From the NCBI GenBank assembly GCA_964500225.1, contig CAZCOA010000015.1:1-53584 (forward strand): a stretch of 53,584 nt of DNA, read 5' to 3'. Made by a program: the position numbers and the translations under genes. Shown here piece after piece: positions 1 to 7,556 of this stretch. Below the pieces are notes generated by a model. The model was not told where the DNA came from. It was given only the letters and a program-made list of their open reading frames with translations, and did no database searches. The stretch comes from JAAYDY01 sp964500225 (GTDB lineage: Bacteria; Planctomycetota; Phycisphaerae; FEN-1346; JAACEH01). Positions within the stretch are counted from its first letter, which is position 1, and the number at the start of each line of letters is the position of its first letter.

Positions 1-1
1 A

Positions 2-775
2 TCATAGCGTCACCTCCTCGATCAACCGGCGCAAGGTGCCGCCGGCAATCGCCGCCTTGGCCTCGTTGTCGATCTGGGCGTGGCGAATGGCCATCATCAT
101 CCCGCCGGGATACCGCTCCGGGAGGCCGCTGCCGTAGACAATCCGTCCTGGGCCGTACCGGGCGACCACGTCCTCGATGCCGCCGTCGATGTAGTACATC
201 GACGTGTCCACGAAAACCCGCTCGTACAGGTCGAACAGGGGGCGGAAATACCGGTCGCAGCCCCACGAGCCGTGGTCCACGACGATGACGGTCAGTTCCG
301 GGAATTCGGCCATCAGGTTGTACAGATCCTGCCACGCCTGGTGGCCGCTGTAGCCGGCGGGCAGCCGCCGCGTGGAGTACAGCAGGGGAATCCGCCGGGC
401 GACCATCTCGTCCAGCAGCGGGCCCATCGTGGCCGCGTTGAGCAGATACCGATGTGCCACCGGGAACGCCCGCAACGCTACGATCCGATGCAACTTCATG
501 TCCGCCAGGAGCCGGTCCACCGGCATTTCGCCGGTCTGCGGGGGCAGGACCGTCCAGCAGCCGAGAAGCTGATTCCTGCCGCGGATGGCCTCGGCGAGCA
601 TCCGGTTGCCGACGGTCGGGGCGACGTCGTGCTGCGCGACGTGCCAGACGATGGACCGCACGATGCCCGCGCGGTCAAGCTGCGCCGTCAGATCGTCCAC
701 TGTCTCGCACGTCGCCGGACTGGGCGACGGCTTCGACGGCAGCCCGAAACAACTGTTACAGTCCCAGAACTCCAT
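2..775 (-). CDS. Amidohydrolase-like TIM-barrel protein lacking the usual metal ligands
   Basis: This 257-residue protein has the layout of the amidohydrolase_2 family (TIM-barrel metal hydrolases), including a VDHGSWG segment and a strand-8-like RIVYGSGLP segment. The N-terminal HxH that normally binds metal is replaced by DCNSC at residues 5-9, and the usual Asp of the FGxDxP motif is also absent (GSGLP). It may therefore bind metal differently or be non-catalytic. The ATG at 775 is preceded by AAGGAAG about ten bases upstream. The gene is complete: its TGA is at bases 2-4. It lies downstream of, and in the same direction as, the IMP cyclohydrolase gene, 215 bases away. The substrate is unknown. 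Confidence 0.8.
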   Translation of the reverse strand: MEFWDCNSCFGLPSKPSPSPATCETVDDLTAQLDRAGIVRSIVWHVAQHDVAPTVGNRMLAEAIRGRNQLLGCWTVLPPQTGEMPVDRLLADMKLHRIVALRAFPVAHRYLLNAATMGPLLDEMVARRIPLLYSTRRLPAGYSGHQAWQDLYNLMAEFPELTVIVVDHGSWGCDRYFRPLFDLYERVFVDTSMYYIDGGIEDVVARYGPGRIVYGSGLPERYPGGMMMAIRHAQIDNEAKAAIAGGTLRRLIEEVTL

Positions 776-882
776 GACTCGATCGCTTCCTTAATGATCC
801 TCATTTCACCAACCGTAAGGGCGACTCGCGAGCCGCCGGTCACGGCCGCGCCGACGCGGCCATACCACCCGGTCACCCATGG

Positions 883-898
883 CCCCCCCCCGGGGGGG
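883..898. repeat. C9G7 homopolymer palindrome
   Basis: Nine C residues are followed directly by seven G residues in the 215-base gap between the IMP cyclohydrolase and amidohydrolase-like genes. The central 14 bases form a perfect palindrome. It may be a slippage-prone site or a sequencing/assembly error. I see no gene in the gap. Confidence 0.7.
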
Positions 899-990
899 AC
901 GATGTCCGCTCTGCGAGCCTGTTTCTCGACGAGATCGGAACCCGACGGCCACGGCCGGCGTCGCTCGGGAGCTGCAACCGCACCGCTGCC

Positions 991-1596
991 CTAGGCTTTC
1001 AGCGCCGGATGTTGCGATGCCAGGTACTTCGCCACGGCGGCATCGTACTCGGTCGTCCGTTTGAACACGTCCAGCGCCAACTCGGCCCGCAGTTTCTCCG
1101 AGGTGTGCCCGTCGTGGGCGTCCATGTCGGCGACAATCCGGTCGTAGTGCGACGGGTGGCATGCCACGGTGACGAATCGGTGGTTCTTCGCCGCCGCGCG
1201 GAGCATCGTCACACCGCCAATGTCGATCCGTTCGACGGCCTCTTCCAGGGTGCAATCCAATCGTCGCACCGTCGCCTCGAAGGGGTACAGATTCGCGCAC
1301 ACCAGGTCGATTGGCAGAATCCCCAATTCCTCCAGGGTGCGGCAATGCTCGGGGTTGTCGCGGACGGCAAGAATGCCGGCGTGAATCTTCGGATGAAGCG
1401 TCTTGACGCGGCCGTCGAGGATCTCCGGCTGGCCCGTGTAGTGGCAGACCTCCGTCACCGTGACGCCGTTCTGCACGAGCAGTTCGGCCGTGCCCCCCGT
1501 CGAAAGAATCTCCACGTCGCGGGCCGCCAGGGCCTGCGCGAACTTGGCCGCCCCCGTCTTGTCCGACACGCTGATCAACGCTCGCTGAATCTTCAC
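991..1596 (-). CDS. purH: Stand-alone IMP cyclohydrolase (PurH N-terminal domain)
   Basis: This 201-residue protein matches only the N-terminal MGS-like IMP cyclohydrolase domain of PurH, which closes the ring of FAICAR to give IMP in the last step of purine synthesis. Visible signatures are STGGTAELL near residue 32, GRVKTLHPKIHAGIL near 62-76, NLYPFEATV near 102 and IDIGGVTMLRAAAKNH near 125-140. Bifunctional PurH is normally about 510-530 residues. The C-terminal AICAR formyltransferase domain is absent, and no continuation is found in any frame downstream, so this looks like a natural split form and not a frameshift. The start is GTG at 1596, with AGGAGG about 11 bases upstream. A sigma70-like promoter lies at 1664-1692. 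Confidence 0.93.
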   Translation of the reverse strand: MKIQRALISVSDKTGAAKFAQALAARDVEILSTGGTAELLVQNGVTVTEVCHYTGQPEILDGRVKTLHPKIHAGILAVRDNPEHCRTLEELGILPIDLVCANLYPFEATVRRLDCTLEEAVERIDIGGVTMLRAAAKNHRFVTVACHPSHYDRIVADMDAHDGHTSEKLRAELALDVFKRTTEYDAAVAKYLASQHPALKA

Positions 1597-1663
1597 TGTT
1601 CGTCAGGCCTCCTGTGTGCCGCGGCCGCCCTCCGGCGGCCGTCCTGTCTCTTGTGCCGCGGGC

Positions 1664-1692
1664 ATCATAGTCGCACCGCCAGTCCAGGGCAA
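1664..1692 (-). promoter_or_regulatory. Sigma70-type promoter of the IMP cyclohydrolase gene
   Basis: On the minus strand TTGCCC (1692-1687) and TATGAT (1669-1664) are separated by exactly 17 bases. Transcription would start near 1657, giving a leader of about 60 bases. Found by eye against the TTGACA/TATAAT consensus. Confidence 0.6.
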
Positions 1693-1818
1693 GAGACAAC
1701 GGGCCCTCGGCGCCGTGGCCCCCTTGAGAAAAGAGGGCAATGAGCACAAATCGCAACAATCAGCATCTGGCGGCGGGCGGGCGAACCGGCGGTTCCGGGT
1801 GGCCGCACGAGGGACGCG

Positions 1819-1847
1819 TTGACGGCGGAGGGCGGTACTGCTACCAT
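1819..1847 (+). promoter_or_regulatory. Probable sigma70-type promoter of the siroheme/heme operon
   Basis: TTGACG (1819-1824) and TACCAT (1842-1847) are spaced by 17 bases, about 35 bases upstream of the chosen ATG at 1882. This also argues against the longer TTG-start reading frame, whose first codon would lie inside the -35 box. Confidence 0.45.
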
Positions 1848-1881
1848 GGGTGCGTCAGCGATGTCAGCGCGTGGAGCGACC

Positions 1882-2820
1882 ATGATTGTCGATTGCCATA
1901 CTCACGTCTGGAGCCGGCCGCAGGACGCCGGTCTGGCCACAACGGCCAACGGCGAAGCTGCGGTGCGGCTAGCCGCAGATTGCTCGGACCATCTGGATGC
2001 GATGCAGCCGGTGGACCTGGCGCTGGTGCTGGGGTTCAGCGCGCGGCGTCTCGGGGCCGACGTGCCGGTGGAGTTCGTGGGGCGTCACGTGGGCCTGCGC
2101 GGCAAACACCAGATCGGCATCGTGGGGTTGGATCCGAGCGACGAGTCGTGGCCTCAGCGTCTGGCCGAAGCCGTGGACGAATGGGGATTCCGCGGCGTAA
2201 CGATCTGTCCGCCGTGTCAGAATGTGCATCCCACCGACAGCCGCGCGCTGGCCGTGTACGAGGCTTGCTGCGAGCGCGGTCTGCCGCTGATCGTGGACTG
2301 CCCGCCCCAATGGGGGCCGGACTCCGTGATGGCCTACGCGCGACCCGACCTGCTGGACGGTATCGTCCAGGAGTTCCCGGAACTGCGCATGCTGATCGCC
2401 GGACTCGGGTATCCGTACCTGGATGAAATGCTCGTGCTGCTTGAGAAGTCGCCGTACGTGTACGCCGACACGTCGCACCTGGCCGCTCGGCCGCTGGCGT
2501 TGTCGCGGGCGCTGGCCCGTGCGTACGAGGCGGGCGTCATCGACAAGGTGTTGTTCGGCTCGGCCTTCCCGTTCGTGCGTCCGCGGCACGCGATGGCGAT
2601 GCTGTATCACCAGTGTTCGCCGCAGCGGACGTCGCCGCAGTACGTGCTGCCGCGCGAGGTGATCGAGCGGTTGATCCATCGTGACGCCCTGGAGTTGCTG
2701 GGCATTCCGCGGCCGGAAGGCTTTGTCGAGCGTCACGTGGCAGTCCGCGACGCGGACGAGGCCGACGACGACGCCGACGACATCGCATCGGAGGCGCAGA
2801 CCAGCGGTGAATCCGCGTGA
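1882..2820 (+). CDS. Amidohydrolase family (TIM-barrel) protein
   Basis: This 312-residue protein starts MIVDCHTHVW, the classic N-terminal HxH metal motif of the amidohydrolase_2 family. Near residue 230 the usual FGSDFP motif reads FGSAFPF, so the metal-binding Asp on strand 8 is missing. The C-terminus has an acidic Asp/Glu/Ala-rich tail. The ATG at 1882 is chosen because GGAG precedes it at a good distance and the HxH lies at the normal position; longer readings from 1819, 1846 or 1861 are possible but add unconserved residues. It is the first gene of an operon with a siroheme decarboxylase subunit, Met8 and HemA; the next gene starts inside its end. The substrate cannot be inferred. Confidence 0.85.
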   Translation: MIVDCHTHVWSRPQDAGLATTANGEAAVRLAADCSDHLDAMQPVDLALVLGFSARRLGADVPVEFVGRHVGLRGKHQIGIVGLDPSDESWPQRLAEAVDEWGFRGVTICPPCQNVHPTDSRALAVYEACCERGLPLIVDCPPQWGPDSVMAYARPDLLDGIVQEFPELRMLIAGLGYPYLDEMLVLLEKSPYVYADTSHLAARPLALSRALARAYEAGVIDKVLFGSAFPFVRPRHAMAMLYHQCSPQRTSPQYVLPREVIERLIHRDALELLGIPRPEGFVERHVAVRDADEADDDADDIASEAQTSGESA

Positions 2821-3292
2821 CCGCAGATTGATACGGGCATTGCAGGATGGGTTGCCGCGCAGCGTGACCCCGTATGCGGAGGTGGCGCGCCGCTGTGGCA
2901 TGACGGAGGACGAGGTGCTGAAGCGGCTCCGGTCGATGCAGGAGGACGGTCGTCTGCGGCGGATGGCGGCGATCGTGAATCAGCGGCACGTGGGGCTCCA
3001 GGGCAACGTCCTGGCGGTCTGGAATGTGCCGGATGAGCGGGCGGACGGGGTAGGCGCGGCCCTGGCGGCGCACGGGGAAGTGACGCACGCCTACCGCCGC
3101 CCGCGTCGCACGGGGTGGCCGTATGCGATTTACACGATGATCCATGGCCCCAGCGATGAGGCGTGCGCGGCCCTGGCGGCGCAATGGGCCGAAGCGCTGG
3201 GCGTGACCGATTACCTTCTGCTGCCGACGGTCCGCGAGTTCAAAAAAAGCGCGCCGGTTTACTTTGACGACGCCGACGCCGATGAGGCGTGA
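2807..3292 (+). CDS. Siroheme decarboxylase subunit, AhbA/AhbB family (Lrp/AsnC-like)
   Basis: This 161-residue protein has an N-terminal winged-helix, AsnC/Lrp-like part (about residues 3-60) followed by a ferredoxin-like domain. Family hallmarks are IVNQRHVGLQGN near residue 65, RRTGWPYAIYTMIHG near 103-117 and the C-terminal REFKKSAPVYF. Ahb/Nir family proteins decarboxylate siroheme to 12,18-didecarboxysiroheme, for heme via the siroheme branch or for heme d1. Known enzymes often work as AhbA-AhbB pairs; only one subunit is seen here. The GTG start at 2807 has GGAGGCG upstream and overlaps the amidohydrolase stop by 14 bases, suggesting translational coupling. Met8 and HemA follow, which supports a tetrapyrrole role. 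Confidence 0.87.
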   Translation: MNPRDRRLIRALQDGLPRSVTPYAEVARRCGMTEDEVLKRLRSMQEDGRLRRMAAIVNQRHVGLQGNVLAVWNVPDERADGVGAALAAHGEVTHAYRRPRRTGWPYAIYTMIHGPSDEACAALAAQWAEALGVTDYLLLPTVREFKKSAPVYFDDADADEA

Positions 3293-3350
3293 CCGTCGGC
3301 GCAGGCGGCGCCGGGGTCCGCCTTGCGGCGGCCGCAATCTCGAGGCCATG

Positions 3351-4010
3351 ATGCCGCGAACGTATTATCCGATCATGCTTGACGTGAGCGGCCGCCGCTG
3401 CGTCGTGGTGGGCGGGGGCCGCGTGGCGCTTCAGAAAGTCTCGGCCCTGCTGGAGGCCGGGGCGAGCGTGCGCGTGGTGGCACCGCGGATCGACGAGGCG
3501 CTGCGCAGCCTATGCGACGTAGAATTGTGCGAGGCTCCCTACGGGCCGTCGTCGCTCGACGGGGCCGTGCTGGCGATCGCGGCCACGGATGTGCCGGAGG
3601 TCAATGCGCGGGTGTTCGCCGATTGCCGCGCGCGCGGCGTTTTGTGCAACGTCGTGGACCGGCCCGAGTGGTGCGACTTCATTCTGCCCTCGGTGCTGCG
3701 GCGGGGGTTGCTGACGGTGGCCGTGTCCACGGGCGGGGCGAGTCCGTCGCTGGCGGGTCGCCTCCGGCGACGGCTGGAAGAGCAGTTCGACGCGGCGTAC
3801 GAGCCGCTTCTGGAGGCCTTGGCTGCCGCGCGGGCGCTGGTCCGGCGTCGCGTGAGCGACGAGACGCTGCGGCGGCGCATCGCAGACGACCTGGCGTCGG
3901 ATGAACTGCTGGAGGCCGCACGCCAGGGACCGGCAGCCCTGGACCGGGCCGTCCGTGACGTTTTGCGGCATTACGGCATCGCCGATGACGACGATGCGAA
4001 GACAGCCTGA
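3351..4010 (+). CDS. Precorrin-2 dehydrogenase / sirohydrochlorin ferrochelatase, Met8/CysG-N type
   Basis: This 219-residue protein should oxidise precorrin-2 to sirohydrochlorin with NAD and may insert iron to give siroheme, the substrate of the preceding decarboxylase. The Rossmann motif VVVGGGRVALQKVSALLEAGA lies near residues 15-35. The family signature NVVDRPEWCDFILPSVLRRG and STGGASPSLAGRLRRRLE follow, including the conserved catalytic-type Asp in VVDRP. No SAM methyltransferase (CysG C-terminal) domain is fused, so uroporphyrinogen III methylation must be encoded elsewhere. Two ATGs (3348, 3351) lie after CGAGG; 3351 gives the better spacing. It is separated by 58 bases from the decarboxylase gene and by 9 bases from hemA. 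Confidence 0.9.
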   Translation: MPRTYYPIMLDVSGRRCVVVGGGRVALQKVSALLEAGASVRVVAPRIDEALRSLCDVELCEAPYGPSSLDGAVLAIAATDVPEVNARVFADCRARGVLCNVVDRPEWCDFILPSVLRRGLLTVAVSTGGASPSLAGRLRRRLEEQFDAAYEPLLEALAAARALVRRRVSDETLRRRIADDLASDELLEAARQGPAALDRAVRDVLRHYGIADDDDAKTA

Positions 4011-4019
4011 GGATTCCTC

Positions 4020-5306
4020 GTGAAGATACTCTGCGTTGGAGTGAATCACCAATCGGCGCCGCTTGAGCTGCGGCAGCGTCTGGCGTTCGACGAGGCCGCC
4101 GCGGACCGGGCCCTGGCGGTGCTGACGGCCCGTTTCGATGACGCGGAGTTCGTGATCCTGTCCACGTGCAACCGTGTGGAAGTGTACGCCGCCGCGCCGG
4201 CCGAAGCGCCGCCGACGGCCGACGACCTGGTCGCCGCCCTGGCGGACTTCCATGGGCTGAACGTCGCCGAGGTGACGCCCATGGTCTATCGGCTGGACAC
4301 CGAGGCGGCCGTGCGCCATCTGATGATGGTCACCAGCAGCCTCGACAGCATGGTGATCGGCGAATCGCAGATCATCGGGCAGGTGAAGGCGGCGTTTATC
4401 CGAGCCGTGGAGGCGGAGGCCACGGGCAAGTTCCTGAACCGCCTGTTCCATCGCGCGTTTGCGGCGGCCAAACGCGTTCACGGCGCCACCGAGATCGGCC
4501 GCCGCCGCACGAGCGTCGCCTCGGTGGCGGTGGATTTTGCCGCGCGAGTCTTCGGCGGCCTCGCCGGGCGGCGCGTCCTGGTGATCGGTGCCGGCGAGAC
4601 GGCGGAGCTCGCGGCGGTGCACCTTCAGTCGTGCGGGTGCGGCAACGTCACCATCGTCAACCGTTCGGCATCGCGCGCCGACCAGTTGGCCGCCCGGCTG
4701 TCGGCTCGAGCCGCGCCTTGGGAATGTCTGGACGAGTGCCTGCGCGCCAGCGACATCGTCGTCAGTTCGACGGCCAGCCCCGAGCCGATTCTCGACGCCG
4801 CACGGATCGAGCGACTCCAGGCGGAGCGCGGCGGGCGCGACTGGATGATCCTCGACCTGGCCGTGCCGCGCGACGTGGACCCCGCGGCGGGGCGGGTCGC
4901 CGGCGTGCACCTGTACGATCAGGAGCGGCTCGCACAGGAGGTCGGGCAGAACCTGGCGCTGCGCCGCCGCGAAATGGACGTAGCCTCGGCCATCATCGAC
5001 GACGAGGTCTCGGCGTTCCTCGACTGGTTCGAGGTGCGCGACGTGGGTCCGCTGGTGGAGCGGCTCGAAGCGCGCCTGCACAAGATCGGCGACGAGGAAG
5101 TCGAACGGCTGCTGAAGCGACTCGGCGACCATATCGACGACGCAACACGCAACGAAATCCGCGTGGCCACCCACCGCATCGTCCACAAACTTCTGCACGA
5201 GCCGATCGAACAACTGAAGATCGAGAGCCGCGACGGACACGCCCAGATGAGCATGCGTGTCTTGCGGCGGCTGTTCCGCCTGGGCGAGGAACGCGACGAT
5301 GGATAA
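4020..5306 (+). CDS. hemA: Glutamyl-tRNA reductase
   Basis: This 428-residue protein catalyses the first committed step of C5-pathway tetrapyrrole synthesis, reducing Glu-tRNA to glutamate-1-semialdehyde with NADPH. The catalytic motif STCNRVEVYA carries Cys50; GESQIIGQVK near residue 117 and the nucleotide-binding VLVIGAGETAELAAVHL near 189 are typical, and the C-terminal dimerisation helix is complete. The start is GTG at 4020, with GAGG about seven bases upstream overlapping the met8 stop. Its stop overlaps the next gene's start by 8 bases. The partner enzyme HemL is encoded at the other end of the window (51951-53243). Confidence 0.96.
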   Translation: MKILCVGVNHQSAPLELRQRLAFDEAAADRALAVLTARFDDAEFVILSTCNRVEVYAAAPAEAPPTADDLVAALADFHGLNVAEVTPMVYRLDTEAAVRHLMMVTSSLDSMVIGESQIIGQVKAAFIRAVEAEATGKFLNRLFHRAFAAAKRVHGATEIGRRRTSVASVAVDFAARVFGGLAGRRVLVIGAGETAELAAVHLQSCGCGNVTIVNRSASRADQLAARLSARAAPWECLDECLRASDIVVSSTASPEPILDAARIERLQAERGGRDWMILDLAVPRDVDPAAGRVAGVHLYDQERLAQEVGQNLALRRREMDVASAIIDDEVSAFLDWFEVRDVGPLVERLEARLHKIGDEEVERLLKRLGDHIDDATRNEIRVATHRIVHKLLHEPIEQLKIESRDGHAQMSMRVLRRLFRLGEERDDG

Positions 5307-7428
5307 GACGACGGCGTCGCGGCCGCTGGTCGGCCGGCCCACCCGACTCGCTTTGCTCGCCCTCGTCCTTGTGCTTCTTGTCGCCCTCTGGACCTTCGCC
5401 GAACTGACCGGCGCCCGCGCCGTGTTCCTCCGCCCCCTCCTCAACACCCTGCTTGCCCTGGCGTTCACGCTGTGTGCCGCGGCCGGCGGCGTGCTGATCG
5501 TGCAGCGCCTGGCCGGGCCGACTCCCCTGGAGCGCCTCGTACTCGGATTCGCCGTGGGCGCCGCGGCGCTGGCTGCCGTCGTCTTCGTCCTCGGCCTGGC
5601 CGGGCTTGCCGGCAAGATGATCCTCCTGCCGCTCCTGATGGCCGGACCGCTATTGGTGCGGTATGCGGCGCGCCGACCGGGCGCGCCGTGGCGCGGCGCG
5701 ATCCGCGCCCTCGCCGCGGATCTTGCCCCCGTGGATGCGGCGCTTGTCGGCGCCGCCGTCGTATTGTCGCTCGTCCTGCTCTGCGGCGCCGCGGCCCCAT
5801 GCGTGGAGTACGACACGATGGAGTACCACGCCGCCGTGCCCGCCGAATGGATCCGCTCGGGCCGCATCGTCGCGTTGCCGCACAATGTGTACTCGTATTT
5901 CCCGATGGGCGCCGAGATGTTCACGATGGCGGCCATGGCCGTGAGCGACTCGCCCACCGAAGGAGCGGTCGCCGGCAAGATACTCTCCGGATCATGCACG
6001 ATCTGGGCGGCGCTGGCCCTGGTCTGCGTCGGTCGGCGCTTGTTTACGTTGCGGGCCGGGCTGATTGCCGCCGTGCTCTACCTGACGACGCCGGCCGTGT
6101 TCAACGTCTCGGTGTTGGGCTTCGTCGAGGATGTGCAGAGCTTCTATGTCGCCGCTGCGTTGCTCTGCGCCACGATCCTGTGGCAGCGAGGCGACGGCAT
6201 ACACGACGGCCCGGGCGCGCGGTCTCTTGGGCCGGCGATCCTCACCGGCGTCATGGTCGGCATGACGCTGAGCATCAAACTCACCAGCGCCGTCTTCGTT
6301 CTGCCGCCGGCAGCGGTATTTTGCCTGGCGGCCCTGGCCGCGCGGCGAATCACGTGGCGGGCCCTGCCGGCGTTGGCCATCGCGGCGGCCGTCGTCGGGG
6401 CGCCGTTCTACATTCGCAACCTCGTCCTGACGGGCAACCCGTTCTTCCCGGTGCTTTCGACGTGGCTCGGCGGACCGCCCGGCTGGACCGACGCCATGGC
6501 CCGGCATTTCGCCGAGCACCATTGGCCGGGTGCGATGACGTGGCAGGCCCTGGCCGATGCCCTGATCGGTTCGGCCGACGCACCGCCCAGCACGTGGCCG
6601 TCGTTTCTGTTCGGCGGCGCGGTCCTGCTGGCCGCCCCGTTCGCCCTGGCCCATCGCCCGTGGCGCCGCAGCGCGGTCGTGCTGCTCGGCATCGTCCTGG
6701 TCACGGTCGTGGTGTGGTTCTGTCTGACGCACCGCGTCATGCGGCACCTGACACCGGCGTGGGTGCCGCTGGCGCTGACGGCCGGCGCGGGATGCACGGC
6801 CTTCCGTGCGGCCTGGGCGCGGCGGATTCTCGGCGCGGCCGTTGCGCTGCACCTGGCGGTGACCTTCATGGTTGATCTCCAGATGCTGCAAAGCCGCGGC
6901 ACGTATGTTTCGCTGCTGGCCGACGCTGCTGCGCCCCTGGGGCCCCAGGGCTACGCCTTCACGTACCCTCCCGATTCGACCGACGGCCTGTGGACCTATT
7001 CGCCGCACGTGGTGCGGATAATCAACGATTTGGCCTGCGGTCGCACGGTCCCACCCGTGGTCGGCCTGGTCGGCGAGGCGCGGACGCTCTACTTCGAGGT
7101 GCCGGTAGTCTATAACACGGTGTTCGACCGGCACTGGATGGAGCCGCTCTATGGCCGGCCCCTGCCGCCCGAGGAGTTGAGAACCGAAGCCTTGCGGCTC
7201 TTCGACCGGCTCGGCCTGACCCACGTCTATGTGAACTGGCTGGAGGTAGAGCGGTTCAGCGCCCCGGGCAACTACGGTTGGCCGCGGGGCCTCGACCGCG
7301 ACCTGTTCGGCCGGCTGGAGGCGGCCGGGATTCTCAGGCGGATTCTGACCCTCGCCCGGCCCGACTTGCCGCCGCAACACGTCGTGTACGAGGTCGTGCG
7401 GCCGGCACGCGGCGACGACGGATTGTGA
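5299..7428 (+). CDS. Large multi-spanning membrane protein, GT-C/PMT-like glycosyltransferase
   Basis: This 709-residue protein has many hydrophobic helices. The first periplasmic loop, near residue 172, contains VEYDTMEYHAAVPAEW and HNVYSYFPMGAEMF, the acidic-loop pattern of GT-C (PMT/ArnT-like) lipid-linked sugar transferases. The last 170 residues are a soluble, probably periplasmic domain. The ATG at 5299 overlaps the hemA stop (ATGGATAA), and GGGCGAGGAAC lies just upstream, so translation is probably coupled to hemA. No functional link to heme synthesis is evident; it may simply be co-transcribed. The sugar donor and acceptor are unknown. Confidence 0.75.
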   Translation: MDKTTASRPLVGRPTRLALLALVLVLLVALWTFAELTGARAVFLRPLLNTLLALAFTLCAAAGGVLIVQRLAGPTPLERLVLGFAVGAAALAAVVFVLGLAGLAGKMILLPLLMAGPLLVRYAARRPGAPWRGAIRALAADLAPVDAALVGAAVVLSLVLLCGAAAPCVEYDTMEYHAAVPAEWIRSGRIVALPHNVYSYFPMGAEMFTMAAMAVSDSPTEGAVAGKILSGSCTIWAALALVCVGRRLFTLRAGLIAAVLYLTTPAVFNVSVLGFVEDVQSFYVAAALLCATILWQRGDGIHDGPGARSLGPAILTGVMVGMTLSIKLTSAVFVLPPAAVFCLAALAARRITWRALPALAIAAAVVGAPFYIRNLVLTGNPFFPVLSTWLGGPPGWTDAMARHFAEHHWPGAMTWQALADALIGSADAPPSTWPSFLFGGAVLLAAPFALAHRPWRRSAVVLLGIVLVTVVVWFCLTHRVMRHLTPAWVPLALTAGAGCTAFRAAWARRILGAAVALHLAVTFMVDLQMLQSRGTYVSLLADAAAPLGPQGYAFTYPPDSTDGLWTYSPHVVRIINDLACGRTVPPVVGLVGEARTLYFEVPVVYNTVFDRHWMEPLYGRPLPPEELRTEALRLFDRLGLTHVYVNWLEVERFSAPGNYGWPRGLDRDLFGRLEAAGILRRILTLARPDLPPQHVVYEVVRPARGDDGL

Positions 7429-7556
7429 TGCAAGGCACAGGGCCTGACGATTCCCGCGTGCGAGAATGGCGAATGTCGGTCGGCAACTGCGTCGCAACCG
7501 CTGGGGTGCCGTTTCGGGATCGTCCTGTCGCCGCCTGCCACAGAAGGAGTCGGACC

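Noticed and set aside
1819..1881. Longer TTG or ATG starts for the second amidohydrolase
   Set aside because: The TTG lies within a -35 box, and the HxH motif sits at its normal distance only from the ATG at 1882.
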